Positions 35,861 through 46,060 are shown, numbered from the stretch's first letter. The stretch: 64,000 nucleotides of DNA from a bacterium HR40 (GCA_002898275.1 BEIQ01000005.1:62001-126000); one strand, 5' to 3'. Notes: generated by a model not told the origin, from the sequence alone. A program made the numbers and translations.

Positions 35861-36787
35861 CTAATTGCCATCGGCGAGCAGCGCCTGGCGGGTGGCCTCG
35901 TCAGCGGCGAGGGCGAAGGCCGTGCGCCCGGCGGCGTCGCGCAGCTGCGGATCGGCACCAAAGCGGCGCAGCCGGGCCACGATCGCGGCATGACCGCGTT
36001 CGGCGGCGATCATGAGGGCGGTCATGCCGCGATCGTCGCGCGCTTCGAGCGGAGCTCCGGCGGCGAGCAGGCGCTCGATGGTGGCCATCGCCTCGTCCTC
36101 CGGCACATCGTTGCCGTGCCCGGCCGCCCACATGAGGGCGGTGAGTCCGTGGCCATAGCGGCGGGTGGGATCGACCCCGGCGGCGAGCAGGCGGGTGACG
36201 ATGCCGGCGAAGCCGCGGGCGGCGGCGTAGACGATGGGACTCTTGCCAGTGGCATCGACGGGGTCGGGATCGGCGCCGGTAGCCAGCAGCATGTCCACCA
36301 ACCGCGCATCGCCGACGAAGGCGGCGACCGTGAGGGGTGTGAGGCCTTGGTGATCGGCGATAGCCGGGGCGGCGCCGCGGGCGAGCAGCAGTCGCACTGC
36401 CCCATGGCGCCGTTCTTCCGTGGCGGCGAAGAGAGGGGTACGGCCCTGCAGATTGGCGCTGTCGACCGCCGCCCCGCGATCGAGCAAAAGGGCGAGGAGG
36501 TCCACATGGCCGGCTGCCGCCGCCAGGTGCAAGGGCGTGTTGCCCATGCGGTTGCGGGCAGCCGGTGAGGCCCCGGCCTGGAGCAGAGCGGCTGCCACCT
36601 CGGCACAGCCCTTGCGGGCGGCTTCGAACAGGGCGAAGTCGCGTTGCCGGCGGTCCTCGAGCAGTTGCGGCTGCAGGCGGGTTCGCGCGAGTTCGGTGCA
36701 GAGTTCGGCGTGCGGGTCCATCGGCGCCGCCCGGACGGCGGCCGCGAGAAGGGCGAGGGGAGCGGCGAGACGCAGCAGGCGGAACAT
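35861..36787 (-). CDS. Exported ankyrin-repeat protein
   Basis: A 308-aa protein with a signal peptide (1-20) and about six to seven ankyrin repeats. Examples are GNTPLHLAAAAGHVDLLALLL, GRTPLFAATEERR, GLTPLTVAAFVGDARLVDMLL, GLTALMWAAGHGN and GMTALMIAAERGHAAIV. ATG 36787 follows GGAGG. Ankyrin proteins mediate protein contacts. In the periplasm some protect catalase or act in adhesion; function here is unknown. It is tail-to-tail with the diheme cytochrome, 9 bp apart. Confidence 0.88.
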   Translation of the reverse strand: MFRLLRLAAPLALLAAAVRAAPMDPHAELCTELARTRLQPQLLEDRRQRDFALFEAARKGCAEVAAALLQAGASPAARNRMGNTPLHLAAAAGHVDLLALLLDRGAAVDSANLQGRTPLFAATEERRHGAVRLLLARGAAPAIADHQGLTPLTVAAFVGDARLVDMLLATGADPDPVDATGKSPIVYAAARGFAGIVTRLLAAGVDPTRRYGHGLTALMWAAGHGNDVPEDEAMATIERLLAAGAPLEARDDRGMTALMIAAERGHAAIVARLRRFGADPQLRDAAGRTAFALAADEATRQALLADGN

Positions 36788-36868
36788 GGGGCCTCCGTTT
36801 TCCCTCGGCATTCTGGGACGGCCGAGGGAGGGTCGCAAGACGGGCGAGAGGGACGGGAGAGGGTGCGG

Positions 36869-37279
36869 ATGTGGTGGGACACCGATCTCGAATGCGTTGC
36901 CCTGAGAAAAGTGGGGGTGCGGCTGCGGGTCGGGGTGGAAGAGGGCGAGCGGCAGCGGCGGCAGCGGGTGGTGATCGATGTCGAACTCTGGCGGCGGCAT
37001 GCCGGCGGCCGGCGCGGGGAGCTCGCGGCCTGCCTCGACTACGCCCGTCTGTTCCGGCATCTGACGGAAGAGCTGCCGGAGCGGCCGCACGTCGCCCTGC
37101 TCGAGGACCTGGCCGAGGAGCTCGTCACCTTCTGTCTCGCCGATCCGCGGGTCGAGGCCTGTCGGGTGGTGGTGCGCAAACCGGACATCTTCGCCGGTCG
37201 AGGCGTCCCCGAAGTTGCCCTCTATCGTCGACGTTCATGCCGCGAGGGGCCGCTGCCACCGCCCGCCGACCCCTCGTGA
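36869..37279 (+). CDS. Dihydroneopterin aldolase-like protein (FolB family)
   Basis: A 136-aa T-fold protein with GVRLRVGVEEGERQRRQRVVIDVEL near the N-terminus, containing the acidic residue and Q region of FolB. LLEDLAEELV follows, and VVRKPDIF carries the conserved lysine. FolB cleaves dihydroneopterin in folate synthesis, but T-fold relatives act on other pterins. The unconserved C-terminal tail overlaps the convergent GGDEF gene by 58 bp. ATG 36869 has GGGAGA upstream; GTG 36863 is possible. Confidence 0.8.
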   Translation: MWWDTDLECVALRKVGVRLRVGVEEGERQRRQRVVIDVELWRRHAGGRRGELAACLDYARLFRHLTEELPERPHVALLEDLAEELVTFCLADPRVEACRVVVRKPDIFAGRGVPEVALYRRRSCREGPLPPPADPS

Positions 37280-39054
37280 ACCACCGCGCACACCCGATTG
37301 CGGCCCTCGTGCTTTGCCCGATAGAGGGCGCGATCGGCAGCCGCGAGACAGGCCTCGAGATCCTCCCGTCCGGCCTCCGGCACGGCGATGCCGACGCTGA
37401 TGGTGACCGCGAGCCGGTGCTCCCCGTAGCGGATGTCGGCGGTGGCAATGGCCGTGCGCAGTCGTTCGGCGACGGCAAGCGCCTCCTCTCGATCGGTATC
37501 GATGAGCAGCACCGCGAATTCCTCGCCGCCCAGACGCGCCACGAGATCGTGCGACCGCAGGGTGCTCCGGCAGATGTCGGCGACCCGGCGCAGGACCAGA
37601 TCGCCGGCGGCATGGCCGTGGCTATCGTTGATCTGTTTGAAATGATCGAGATCGAACAGCAGCAAGGCCACCCGTTGGTCGTGGCGACGGGCGCGCTCCA
37701 GCAGTCGGCGGCCGCGGTCGAAGAACTGCCGGCGGTTGGCGAGCTCGGTGAGCTCGTCGATGGTGGCGAGCCGGCGGAGGTCGCGTTCGATCTGCTTGAG
37801 GTGGGTGACCTCGGTCTGCAGCAGCACGGTGTGGCCATCCGGTAGCCGGTGCTCGCGCACCACATAGTGGCGCTCGCCCACTGCGAGATCGAAGGGTGTG
37901 CCATCGGCACGCGCGTGCAGGGCGAGCCGAGCGGCGAGTTCGCGCGCCCGCGCCTCGGGATCGAGTCCGGGCCGGTGGCGGTCGAGGTGGCTCCGGGCGA
38001 GCTCGGCGAAGCACCGGCCTTCGAGCGCCTGGGGCGTGGTCCCCTCGAGGGCGGCGAAGGCATGGTTGCAGAGGCGGAGCCGGTCATCGGGGCCGAAGAG
38101 GGCGAAGCCGTCGGAGAGCACGTCGGTGGCCGCCCGCAACAGGGCATGGGCGGCCTCGGCGGCGTGGCGGGCGCGAGCGAAGGCCTGGGCGAGGCTGCGG
38201 AGATTCTCTTCGGTGCGCTTGAGGGCGGTGATGTCGGTGCGACAGAGCACGATCGATCCGTCGCGAAGCCGCCGCTCCTGCACCCAGAAACAGAGATCGC
38301 CGCCCCGGACCTCGCGCGGGATACCCGAGGCCTCGCGGTGCCGCTGCAGGCGCTCGGCGAGCCAGCGGGCGAAAGCCGTCTCGTCGAGATGGGCGAGACC
38401 GAAGCGGTGGCGGAACGCCGGAAGCCGCTGCAACTCCTCGAAACTGCGGCCAGCGAGGGCTTCTGGTTCCTCGCCGTAGAGCGCGGCAAAGGCGCGATTG
38501 CAGAGGACGAGTCGGTCCTCGGGATCGAACAGGGCAAAGCCGTCGAACAGCACTTCGGTGGCCGTCTGCAGCAGGGCGCGGTCGGCCTCGGCCTGACGGA
38601 TCGCCTCCTCGAGGCGGCGTTCGTTCTCGATCCGCTCGGTGATGTCCTGCAGGATGCCGAAATAGCCTGCCACCTCGCCCCGTTCGTCGAGCCGGCACAG
38701 GCCCCGGGTTTCGACATGGCGGATGCTGCCATCGGGTCGTATCACCCGCGCCCGATGGTCGAAGTCGCGCTTGGCCGCGATCGCCTCGGCCCAAGCCCGC
38801 CGGCGCGCCTCGCGGTCCTCGGGATGGAAGATGGCGAGCCGGGATTCGGCATCGAGGCGGAAGGCATCGGGTTCGAGCCCGGCGATCCGCCAGATCTCCT
38901 CCGACCACCAGAAGCGGCCCGTGGTGAAGTCGTAGTCCCAAAAACCGATGCCGGCGATGCGGCCGGCGAGCTCGAGCTGACGGATCCGGCGCGCGAGGAC
39001 GGCCGCCGGCGATTCCGACGGCTCGGATGGCGGAGAGGGGTGGGGCCCGGACAA
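37222..39054 (-). CDS. Multi-PAS diguanylate cyclase (GGDEF)
   Basis: A ~610-aa cytoplasmic sensor. Three PAS-type domains (about 25-145, with a PAC segment RPDGSIRHVETRG; 165-290; 310-420) are followed by a C-terminal GGDEF domain. The active site is RLGGEEFAVLL, with an intact inhibitory site RSHD five residues upstream, so it should make cyclic-di-GMP and be product-inhibited. No EAL domain is present. The start is uncertain: no ATG lies in frame, and TTG 39054 is the best candidate. Cyclic-di-GMP commonly controls exopolysaccharide, which fits the downstream locus. Confidence 0.87.
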   Translation of the reverse strand: MSGPHPSPPSEPSESPAAVLARRIRQLELAGRIAGIGFWDYDFTTGRFWWSEEIWRIAGLEPDAFRLDAESRLAIFHPEDREARRRAWAEAIAAKRDFDHRARVIRPDGSIRHVETRGLCRLDERGEVAGYFGILQDITERIENERRLEEAIRQAEADRALLQTATEVLFDGFALFDPEDRLVLCNRAFAALYGEEPEALAGRSFEELQRLPAFRHRFGLAHLDETAFARWLAERLQRHREASGIPREVRGGDLCFWVQERRLRDGSIVLCRTDITALKRTEENLRSLAQAFARARHAAEAAHALLRAATDVLSDGFALFGPDDRLRLCNHAFAALEGTTPQALEGRCFAELARSHLDRHRPGLDPEARARELAARLALHARADGTPFDLAVGERHYVVREHRLPDGHTVLLQTEVTHLKQIERDLRRLATIDELTELANRRQFFDRGRRLLERARRHDQRVALLLFDLDHFKQINDSHGHAAGDLVLRRVADICRSTLRSHDLVARLGGEEFAVLLIDTDREEALAVAERLRTAIATADIRYGEHRLAVTISVGIAVPEAGREDLEACLAAADRALYRAKHEGRNRVCAVVHEGSAGGGSGPSRHERRR

Positions 39055-39225
39055 GGCGCGACCCGAAGGCTGGCGGTTCCTGCAACCTCGGGTAGATAGT
39101 CGGGCCAGGCCTTCCCGCCAGACGGATCCCTGCTCCGGCTTCGGGATTCGCCAACATGCCGTCCCCGCAAGCTTGCCGAAGCCGGAGGCTTCTGGAATAT
39201 GGCCGCTGCTGGGAGAGAGGCAGGG

Positions 39226-40482
39226 ATGGCTGCGGATCCGGGGCTTTTGCGCAACGCCTTCGCCTTCGTGCTCGCCGGAGGCCGCGGCTCGCGGCTCATG
39301 GAGCTCACCGCGAGACGGGCCAAGCCGGCGGTCTACTTTGGGGGCAAGGCGCGGATCATCGATTTCGCCCTTTCGAATGCCTGGAATTCCGGCATCCGGC
39401 GCATCGGCGTCGCCACCCAATACAAGGCGCACAGCCTGATTCGCCACCTGCAGCGGGCTTGGAGCTTCCTGCGACCCGAGCGCAACGAAACCTTCGACAT
39501 CCTGCCGGCGAGCCAGCGGGTCTCGGAGGAGCTCTGGTACCGGGGCACGGCCGATGCCGTCTACCAGAACATCGACATCCTCGAGAGCTACGGCGTCGAG
39601 CACATCGTGGTGCTGGCCGGTGACCATGTCTACAAGATGGACTATGGGCGTATGCTCGCAGACCATGTCGCCCGCGGCGCCGACGTCACCGTGGGTTGCG
39701 TCGAGGTACCGCGCAGCGAGGCGAGCGCATTTGGGGTCATGCGGGTAGACGCCGCCGATCGCATCGTCGAATTTCTCGAAAAGCCGCCCGAGCCGCCCGC
39801 TCTGCCGGACCGCCCGGAGCGTGCCCTCGCCAGCATGGGGATCTATGTCTTCGACGCCGCCTTTCTCTTCGACCTGCTGCGCCGCGACGCCGAGGATCCC
39901 CATTCCCGGCACGACTTCGGGCACGACATCGTGCCCTATGTCGTCCGTCATGGCACGGCGATCGCCCATCGCTTCGAGACCTCCTGCGTCAAGGCGGAGA
40001 GCGAGGCGGAGGCCTATTGGCGCGACGTCGGCACGATCGACGCCTATTTCGAGGCCAACATCGATCTCACCCGGGTGGTGCCGGCCCTCGACCTCTATGA
40101 CACCGGCTGGCCGATCTGGACCTATGCCGAGCTCACGCCGCCCGCCAAGTTCGTGCACGACGAGGAAGGACGGCGGGGGCTCGGCATCAGCTCGCTCGTC
40201 TGCGGCGGCTGCATCGTCTCCGGCGCCGAGATCCGCCGCTCCCTGCTCTTTACCGGGGTGCACGTGCATTCCTACGCCCGGCTCGAGGAGGCGGTGGTGC
40301 TGCCCTATTGCGACATCGGCCGCGGCGCCCGCCTGAGGAGGGTGGTGATCGATCACGGCGTGCGGGTTCCCGCTGGGCTCGTGGTCGGCGAGGATCCGGA
40401 AGCGGACGCGCGCCGGTTCCGACGGACCGAGAAGGGGGTGTGCCTCATCACCCAGGAGATGGTCGATCGGCTCAGCTCATGA
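39226..40482 (+). CDS. glgC: Glucose-1-phosphate adenylyltransferase
   Basis: Makes ADP-glucose from ATP and glucose-1-phosphate, the committed step of bacterial glycogen synthesis. The 418-aa protein has the [13 protein letters not shown] nucleotide motif, [44 protein letters not shown], a glucose-phosphate site VEFLEKP and the C-terminal beta-helix. ATG 39226 follows GAGAGG; the ATG at 39199 adds nine unconserved residues. It is followed 85 bp later by glgA. glgB, glgX and glgP are not in the window. Confidence 0.95.
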   Translation: MAADPGLLRNAFAFVLAGGRGSRLMELTARRAKPAVYFGGKARIIDFALSNAWNSGIRRIGVATQYKAHSLIRHLQRAWSFLRPERNETFDILPASQRVSEELWYRGTADAVYQNIDILESYGVEHIVVLAGDHVYKMDYGRMLADHVARGADVTVGCVEVPRSEASAFGVMRVDAADRIVEFLEKPPEPPALPDRPERALASMGIYVFDAAFLFDLLRRDAEDPHSRHDFGHDIVPYVVRHGTAIAHRFETSCVKAESEAEAYWRDVGTIDAYFEANIDLTRVVPALDLYDTGWPIWTYAELTPPAKFVHDEEGRRGLGISSLVCGGCIVSGAEIRRSLLFTGVHVHSYARLEEAVVLPYCDIGRGARLRRVVIDHGVRVPAGLVVGEDPEADARRFRRTEKGVCLITQEMVDRLSS

Positions 40483-40567
40483 CCAACACCGGCCGGCGCG
40501 CGAGAGGCGGAGCAGATGGGAGGCGGGAGCGGGCGCCGCCGGCCCGCCTGCGGAAAGGGGCCAGGGA

Positions 40568-42019
40568 ATGAACGACCTGCGGGTCCTGTCGGTCGCCTCG
40601 GAATGCTCCCCTCTGGTGAGAACCGGTGGCCTTGGGGAGGTCGTCGGGAGCCTGCCGGCCGCGCTCGCCCGCCACGGCATCGCGATGCGGGTGCTGCTGC
40701 CGCGCTACCGGGGCCTCGGACCCGGGCTCGGCGACGTGCGGGAAGTGGCGCATTGGACCGATCTGCCGGGAGGAGAGGGACGCCTTTTGCGCGCCCGGCA
40801 CGCCTGCGGCCTCGAGCTCTACCTGCTCGACATGCCCCAGCTCTTCGACCGGCCGGGCGGACCCTATCGGGACGCCGACGGTCACGACCATCCCGACAAT
40901 GCCCTGCGCTTTGCCGCCCTCGGCATGGCGGCGGCACGGATAGCGCGGGAAGGGGTGGCGGGCTTTCCCGTCGACGTTCTCCACGCCCACGACTGGCAGG
41001 CGGGGCTCGCTCCGGCCTTCCTCGCCCTGGGCCCCGAGCCGCGACCCAAGAGCCTGTTCACCATCCACAATCTCGCCTATCAGGGATGGTTCGAGGCCGC
41101 TTGGCTGCCGCAGCTGCAGCTGCCGCCCGCCAGCTTTTCGATCCATGGGGTCGAGTACTATGGGGGGATCGGCTTTCTCAAGGCTGGGCTGTTCTACGCC
41201 GATCGCATCACCACGGTGAGTCCGACCTATGCCCGCGAGATCGCGACTCCTGCCCAGGGCATGGGGCTCGACGGCCTCCTGCGCGCACGGGCGGCGGATC
41301 TCGAGGGCATCCTGAACGGACTCGACACCACGGTCTGGGATCCGACTGCCGATCGCTTCCTCGCCGAGACCTATGATGCCGGCTGCCTCGAGTTGCGGCA
41401 GGAGAACCGGCGGGTGCTGGAACGGCGGTTCCGTCTCGAGGCCGACCACGGATCTCCGCTTTTTGCCGCCATCGGCCGGCTCGTTCATCAAAAGGGGTTC
41501 GATCTCCTGCTCGCCCGTCTGCCTTCTCTCGTCGCCCGCGGTGGCCGGTTGATCCTTCTCGCAAGTGGGGATCCCGAGCTCGAGGCGGCGTTCAAAGAGG
41601 CGGTTCGCCGCTATCCCGGGCAGGTCGGCTGCATCTTCGCCCATGACGAGGAGGTAGCGCACCAGATCCAAGGCGGGGCGGATGCGCTGCTCGTTCCCTC
41701 GCGCTTCGAGCCCTGCGGCCTCGTCCAGCTCGCTGCCCTACGCTATGGCTGTGTCCCGGTGGTGGCGCGCACGGGTGGGCTTGCCGACACGGTGGTGGAC
41801 GCTTCGCCCATGGCGCTTGCGCGCGACGCTGCGACCGGCATCCAGTTTTCGGCCGGTGACGAGTGGGGGCTCGAGATCGGCCTGCAGCGCGCCTTCGAGT
41901 TATGGCGGCGACCCGAGCTGTGGCAGCGGCTGCAGACGGTCGGAATGGCCGAGCCGGTGGGTTGGGAGCGTCCGGCTGCCGCCTACGCCCGCCTCTACCG
42001 CGAGCTCGTCGCCGCATAG
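40568..42019 (+). CDS. glgA: Glycogen synthase (ADP-glucose type, GT5)
   Basis: Transfers glucose from ADP-glucose to the growing alpha-1,4-glucan. The 483-aa protein has SVASECSPLVRTGGLGEVVGSLP at the N-terminus, HAHDWQAGL, TIHNLAYQG, SRFEPCGLVQL and ARTGGLADTV, all GT5 hallmarks. The N-terminal K-T-G-G-L nucleotide motif reads R-T-G-G-L, with Arg replacing the usual lysine. Length is normal. It overlaps the convergent GT4 gene by 25 bp. Confidence 0.94.
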   Translation: MNDLRVLSVASECSPLVRTGGLGEVVGSLPAALARHGIAMRVLLPRYRGLGPGLGDVREVAHWTDLPGGEGRLLRARHACGLELYLLDMPQLFDRPGGPYRDADGHDHPDNALRFAALGMAAARIAREGVAGFPVDVLHAHDWQAGLAPAFLALGPEPRPKSLFTIHNLAYQGWFEAAWLPQLQLPPASFSIHGVEYYGGIGFLKAGLFYADRITTVSPTYAREIATPAQGMGLDGLLRARAADLEGILNGLDTTVWDPTADRFLAETYDAGCLELRQENRRVLERRFRLEADHGSPLFAAIGRLVHQKGFDLLLARLPSLVARGGRLILLASGDPELEAAFKEAVRRYPGQVGCIFAHDEEVAHQIQGGADALLVPSRFEPCGLVQLAALRYGCVPVVARTGGLADTVVDASPMALARDAATGIQFSAGDEWGLEIGLQRAFELWRRPELWQRLQTVGMAEPVGWERPAAAYARLYRELVAA

Positions 42020-43206
42020 AAGGCGAGGCAGGCCCGGGCATAGGCCCGCCAGTCGCCGAGCTCGGCAGCGAGACCGGCCGCCCGGCGGGCCAGGGCGGCA
42101 CGGGCTGCAGGATCGGCGAGCAGGCGATCGAGCACGGCGGCGAGTCCGTCGACATCCTCCGGTTCCACCAGTGCCACCCGGTCCGCTACCGGTGGTTCGG
42201 CAAACACACCGATCCGGCTCGCCACGATCGCCTTGCCATAGGAGGCGGCGAGGGCGAGGGCACCCGAACCGTCGATCTCCCGATAGGGAAAGACCACGAG
42301 ATCGGCCTGCCGCAAAAGCCCATCGAGCCGCTCGTCCGGCACATAGTCGAGCTCGAAACGGAAGCGGTCTCGGGCCCCGGCGGCTTGGACGCGCGCGAGG
42401 AGGGGGGCGAGATCGAAATAGGGCCGGCCGGCGAGGGTGAGGGTGAAGAGACGACCGCGGGCGACCAGTCGCAAGGCCGCCTCGACCAGCACATCGACCC
42501 CCTTATAGGGCTTGATCGCGCCAAAAAAGAGGATGTGCGGGGGACCGTCCGCCTTGCCGGTTGCCGCCAGGAGTCCCGGGGCGAGGGCCAGCGGCGGATG
42601 CGGCAGGAGCAGGATGCGACGGCGCTCGATCCCGAGCCGCGAGAGATGGTCCGTGGTCTTCTCGGTGTGGGCAATGAAGCCATCGAACAGGGCGAGCAGC
42701 TCCCTGCGGCCGACTGCCTGCAAGAGGCGGACGAACCGTCCCGCCACCACCTCGACACTGTGGGCGAGCAGATCGGCATTGTGGACGGTGAGGAAGAGGC
42801 GGACCCGTGACCGCAGGCGGGAGAGGAGGGGGCGATCGAGCAGGGGCAGGAGCAGCCACTGCACATGCAGGACACCGATCCCGGTGCCGGCGATGAGGCG
42901 CGCGAGCCGGAGATAGCCGAAGAGATGTTCGAGACCCTTGAGGGCGCGACGGGCCTGCGAGGGATGCCAACCCACCGCGCCGCGCTCGCCGAGACGGTAG
43001 AAGAGGGGGTGGAAGATCAAGGGTTCGCCTGCGAGCCGTTCGTAGGGTCTGAGGGGGCGGCCGGCGAGATGGACCTCGGCTCCCTCAGCGGCGAGGCCGC
43101 GGGCGAAGTGGATGTCGAAGGGCAGGGTGAAGAGCGAGGGATCGAGGAGGAGGATCGGGGGGTGGGGCATGGGGGCGAGGGGGGAGGGGGGCGCTTGCGG
43201 GGTCAC
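41995..43206 (-). CDS. Glycosyltransferase family 4 protein
   Basis: A 403-aa GT-B enzyme. The C-terminal half has the GT4 pattern ILFFGAIKPYKGVDVLVEA, FELDYVPDERL, ADLVVFPYREIDGSGALALAASYGKAIVAS with the E-x7-E-like donor site, and LVEPEDVDGLA. It would add a sugar from a nucleotide donor at the cytoplasmic membrane face. GTG 43206 overlaps the sulfotransferase stop as GTGA and has GAGG 8 nt upstream; ATG 43170 is an alternative. It is the last gene of a three-gene operon. Confidence 0.88.
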   Translation of the reverse strand: MTPQAPPSPLAPMPHPPILLLDPSLFTLPFDIHFARGLAAEGAEVHLAGRPLRPYERLAGEPLIFHPLFYRLGERGAVGWHPSQARRALKGLEHLFGYLRLARLIAGTGIGVLHVQWLLLPLLDRPLLSRLRSRVRLFLTVHNADLLAHSVEVVAGRFVRLLQAVGRRELLALFDGFIAHTEKTTDHLSRLGIERRRILLLPHPPLALAPGLLAATGKADGPPHILFFGAIKPYKGVDVLVEAALRLVARGRLFTLTLAGRPYFDLAPLLARVQAAGARDRFRFELDYVPDERLDGLLRQADLVVFPYREIDGSGALALAASYGKAIVASRIGVFAEPPVADRVALVEPEDVDGLAAVLDRLLADPAARAALARRAAGLAAELGDWRAYARACLAFYAATSSR

Positions 43207-44111
43207 GCCGGGTTCCTCACCGTCCGTTCCGGCGCTGCCGTCGCGGCGGTGGAGAGCCAGGGCGGGGTATGGCCGAGCAATTGGGCGAGCCGCTGTTGGT
43301 CTGCGGCGAAGAACTGGCGCATGGTCTCGCGCAGCGCCGGATCGGGCAAGGGATAGCGGGAGCGGCTGGCGAGGCGGGCGAGACCCTCGAGGATCCCGAG
43401 CCCTGTCGGGGGGAGCGGCAGAGCGCGGCGCACCCCGTGCAGGATTCGGAAGAGGCGGGCCACGGCCGGGGAAGCGAAGGTGCCGCCGACATTCTCCGCC
43501 GCGAAGGTGGTGCGTCCGTCGTCGGGAACACCGAGAAAGCGCAGGGTCTCGAGATAGACCGCCCGGGGGTCGCGGCGCAGATCGTCCGAAAACAGCACGA
43601 GCACCCGCTCCCGCGGCACATGGGTGAAGAGGAAGGCGAGATGTTCGCCGAGCAGACACGCCCGCCGATAGTCGAGGTTCACCGAATAGCCGGGTTCGTC
43701 CGGCGACCACGAGGCGCAGCGTTCCCAGGCTTCGGCGAAGGACATGGCCGTCTCTCGCCCGGAACGGAGGTTCTGATGGTAGAGGGAGACGGCCATGTCC
43801 ACGGGATCGCGCAGCAGGACGATGTAGCGCGGTTTGCCGGAGCGTGCCTCGATGGCCGGGATGGCGACGCGCGATAGCAGGTAGGTAGCGGAGGCCTCGC
43901 CCACCGCCAGATGCTGGGCTGTGGCGCCGGCAAAGAGACGGGCATAGGCTTCGGCATCCCCGATCCGCGAGATGATCAGATCGGTGTTGTAGAAATTGGG
44001 TTCCTTGATGTGGGGCATATAGATCGCCGGATGCCGACGCAGCCACGCGGCGAGAGTGGTGGTGCCGCATTTGGGCGCGCCGATGATGAAGAAGTCGGGC
44101 TCGCGAATCAC
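43203..44111 (-). CDS. Sulfotransferase, third copy (heparan-type)
   Basis: A 302-aa sulfotransferase with the PAPS loop FFIIGAPKCGTTTLAAWL near residue 9, typical of the heparan-sulfate/NodH-like group. IKEPNFY, VLLRDPVDMAVSLYHQ (the 3'-phosphate site) and FLGVPDD follow. It differs from the two Sulfotransfer_1-like copies at 16527 and 18331. It starts with GTG 44111, overlapping the GT39 stop, and ends overlapping the GT4 start, so it sits between two glycosyltransferases. Sulfation of a glycan intermediate is the most economical reading. Confidence 0.88.
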   Translation of the reverse strand: MIREPDFFIIGAPKCGTTTLAAWLRRHPAIYMPHIKEPNFYNTDLIISRIGDAEAYARLFAGATAQHLAVGEASATYLLSRVAIPAIEARSGKPRYIVLLRDPVDMAVSLYHQNLRSGRETAMSFAEAWERCASWSPDEPGYSVNLDYRRACLLGEHLAFLFTHVPRERVLVLFSDDLRRDPRAVYLETLRFLGVPDDGRTTFAAENVGGTFASPAVARLFRILHGVRRALPLPPTGLGILEGLARLASRSRYPLPDPALRETMRQFFAADQQRLAQLLGHTPPWLSTAATAAPERTVRNPA

Positions 44112-45781
44112 GGCCGGAACACCGGAAGGTCGGTACAACGCGAGGGATCGAGCCTGGGTTCGGCGTGCTGCCAGATCCAGGCGAGGGCGTGGGCCCGTTC
44201 GGGAAGCGACAGCCGCTCGGCCCGGGTCGCCAGCAAGGCGAGGACCTCCGGGCCGAGCTGATGCGGGACGCCGAGGTGATAGGCAGGTGCCAGCATCAAG
44301 CCCGAGGGATAGCAGTCGAGAACCCGCTCGAGAGCCTCGAGACTGCCGATCACCGGCCGGCCGGTACGCGGGTCGCGGCCGAAATCGCGTCGCTCGGTGG
44401 CCGGCAGCTCGTTCAGCTTGGAGCGGCTGTGGACGATGTCGGCACGGCCCAGGAAATAGAGCGGAGCCAGTTCTTCGGTGGCGACCACCACATCGACCCG
44501 GGCGATCCACGGTGCCAGGGCCGAGGCGGCAAGCCGCCAGTCGGTCGAGGGTTTCTCCGGCGGCACCGGGATGTCGGCGATGACGGTCGCGGTCCGCAGC
44601 CAGAAGGGGTTGACCGCGACCAGCACACCGAGGGCGCAGGCGACGACGAAGGAGGCGAGACGCGCCGCCTGCAGGTTCAGGAAGGCGAATGTCCCGGTCA
44701 TTGCCCGGCGCAGCTCGGCGGTCCAGGCGCGCAGCGCCGGAAACAGAGCGGCAAGGCCGATGCCCCAGATCACGAACAGCAGCGGCTGGGCATAGGCGAT
44801 GTAGCGCAGACTCTTGGGACCGGCGAAGGAGTTGAGGAGAAAGGCGATGGCGAAGACCACCGTAGCGAGACTGCCGAGCAGCGGGCTGCGAATCCAGGCG
44901 AGGAGGGCGAGGAGACCGGTGGCCGGCCACAGGGTCGGATAGAGCAACACGTACCAGAAGTGGTAGAACCAGAAGGCGTCGCGAGTTTCGGCGTTGAACA
45001 CCGGCACCGCACGGTACTGCTGCCAGAGGGTGGCGATGAGACCGAGCGCCCAGGCTGTCGCGAGGAGGACCAGAGCGGCCGCCGCGACGACCGCTAGGAG
45101 GAGGATTCGCCCCCTGTGCGAGAGCGGTGTCGCGAGTCGCCACAGCAGGATCGGTGCCACCCAACTGGCGAGGGCGAGGAGGCCCAAGAGGGTGGTGGGC
45201 TGGAGGAGGGTCGCGAGGACGACGAGGGCGGCGGCGAGGAGGAGTCGCAACAACCCCCTCGGCCATGGAGCGAGGGTGCGGAAGAAGTCGTGCACCAGCC
45301 ACAGGGCGAGGATGAAGGCCAGGGTCTGCAGGGCGTAGAAACGGCAGAACTGGGCGATCAGGACGGCAAAGGGGGAAATCGCGTAGAGACCGGCGGCAAG
45401 CCCGGCGGCGAGGTCTCCCGCCTCGCGTCGTACCCAGACGAACAACACGAGGACGAGGAGGGAGGTGGCGAGCACCGACGGCAGGCGAGCAGTCGCCAGG
45501 CCTTCGCCGAACAGGCGAAAGCTCTGGGCGACCAGCCAGGTGAAGAGGAAGCCGCGCGGATAGAGACCCTCGCCAATACGCGGTTCGCCCGTCTCCAGCA
45601 GGCCGCGAGCGGCGAGGATGTGGTAGAGCTCGTCGGGATGCGGTGCCCGATCGAGATGCAGGAGATAGAGGAGCAGAGCGGCGAGCGGCAACAGAGACGG
45701 CAGAACGAGCCGCGACCATCCGCGGGAAGAAAGCGGCGGCGCCACCGCGACCCAACGCTCAAGCTCGGAGGACATGGGCAT
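44108..45781 (-). CDS. GT39/PMT-like membrane glycosyltransferase
   Basis: A 557-aa integral membrane protein with about 10-12 hydrophobic segments and the catalytic Asp-Glu in the first periplasmic loop (HLDRAPHPDELYH, D50-E51). These are typical of GT-C enzymes that use polyprenyl-phosphate sugars. The C-terminal ~150 residues form a soluble domain containing VVATEELAPLYFLGR. ATG 45781 has GAGAGAG upstream. First gene of the GT39-sulfotransferase-GT4 operon, transcribed divergently from the flippase gene. Confidence 0.83.
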   Translation of the reverse strand: MPMSSELERWVAVAPPLSSRGWSRLVLPSLLPLAALLLYLLHLDRAPHPDELYHILAARGLLETGEPRIGEGLYPRGFLFTWLVAQSFRLFGEGLATARLPSVLATSLLVLVLFVWVRREAGDLAAGLAAGLYAISPFAVLIAQFCRFYALQTLAFILALWLVHDFFRTLAPWPRGLLRLLLAAALVVLATLLQPTTLLGLLALASWVAPILLWRLATPLSHRGRILLLAVVAAAALVLLATAWALGLIATLWQQYRAVPVFNAETRDAFWFYHFWYVLLYPTLWPATGLLALLAWIRSPLLGSLATVVFAIAFLLNSFAGPKSLRYIAYAQPLLFVIWGIGLAALFPALRAWTAELRRAMTGTFAFLNLQAARLASFVVACALGVLVAVNPFWLRTATVIADIPVPPEKPSTDWRLAASALAPWIARVDVVVATEELAPLYFLGRADIVHSRSKLNELPATERRDFGRDPRTGRPVIGSLEALERVLDCYPSGLMLAPAYHLGVPHQLGPEVLALLATRAERLSLPERAHALAWIWQHAEPRLDPSRCTDLPVFRP

Positions 45782-46060
45782 GGACTCTCTCGCTCGCGGG
45801 GTACTGGCGGCCGCCTCTGTGGCAGCGCAGCTCTTCGGTCGGAGCGAGGCCGACTGCCGCCCCGTTTGCCACGATGCGCGCCACCTCGGTGGACGGGACC
45901 GTACCGTGAGGCGAGGATTGGCCTATGTCGCACCGGGTTAGGGGTCAAGTCGATTGCCGCGCCGAACATCCACGGCTATGGCCGCGCTGCGGCGGCCTGA
46001 GCCGACACTAGGGTGGCTCGCGGGCAGGTCCGCATGCGGCCTGCGCGACAGAGGTCGATC

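Noticed and set aside
39055-40356. N-terminal extension of the PAS-GGDEF frame across glgC
   Set aside because: It is entirely antisense to glgC, which is strongly conserved, and shows no PAS-like or other motif.
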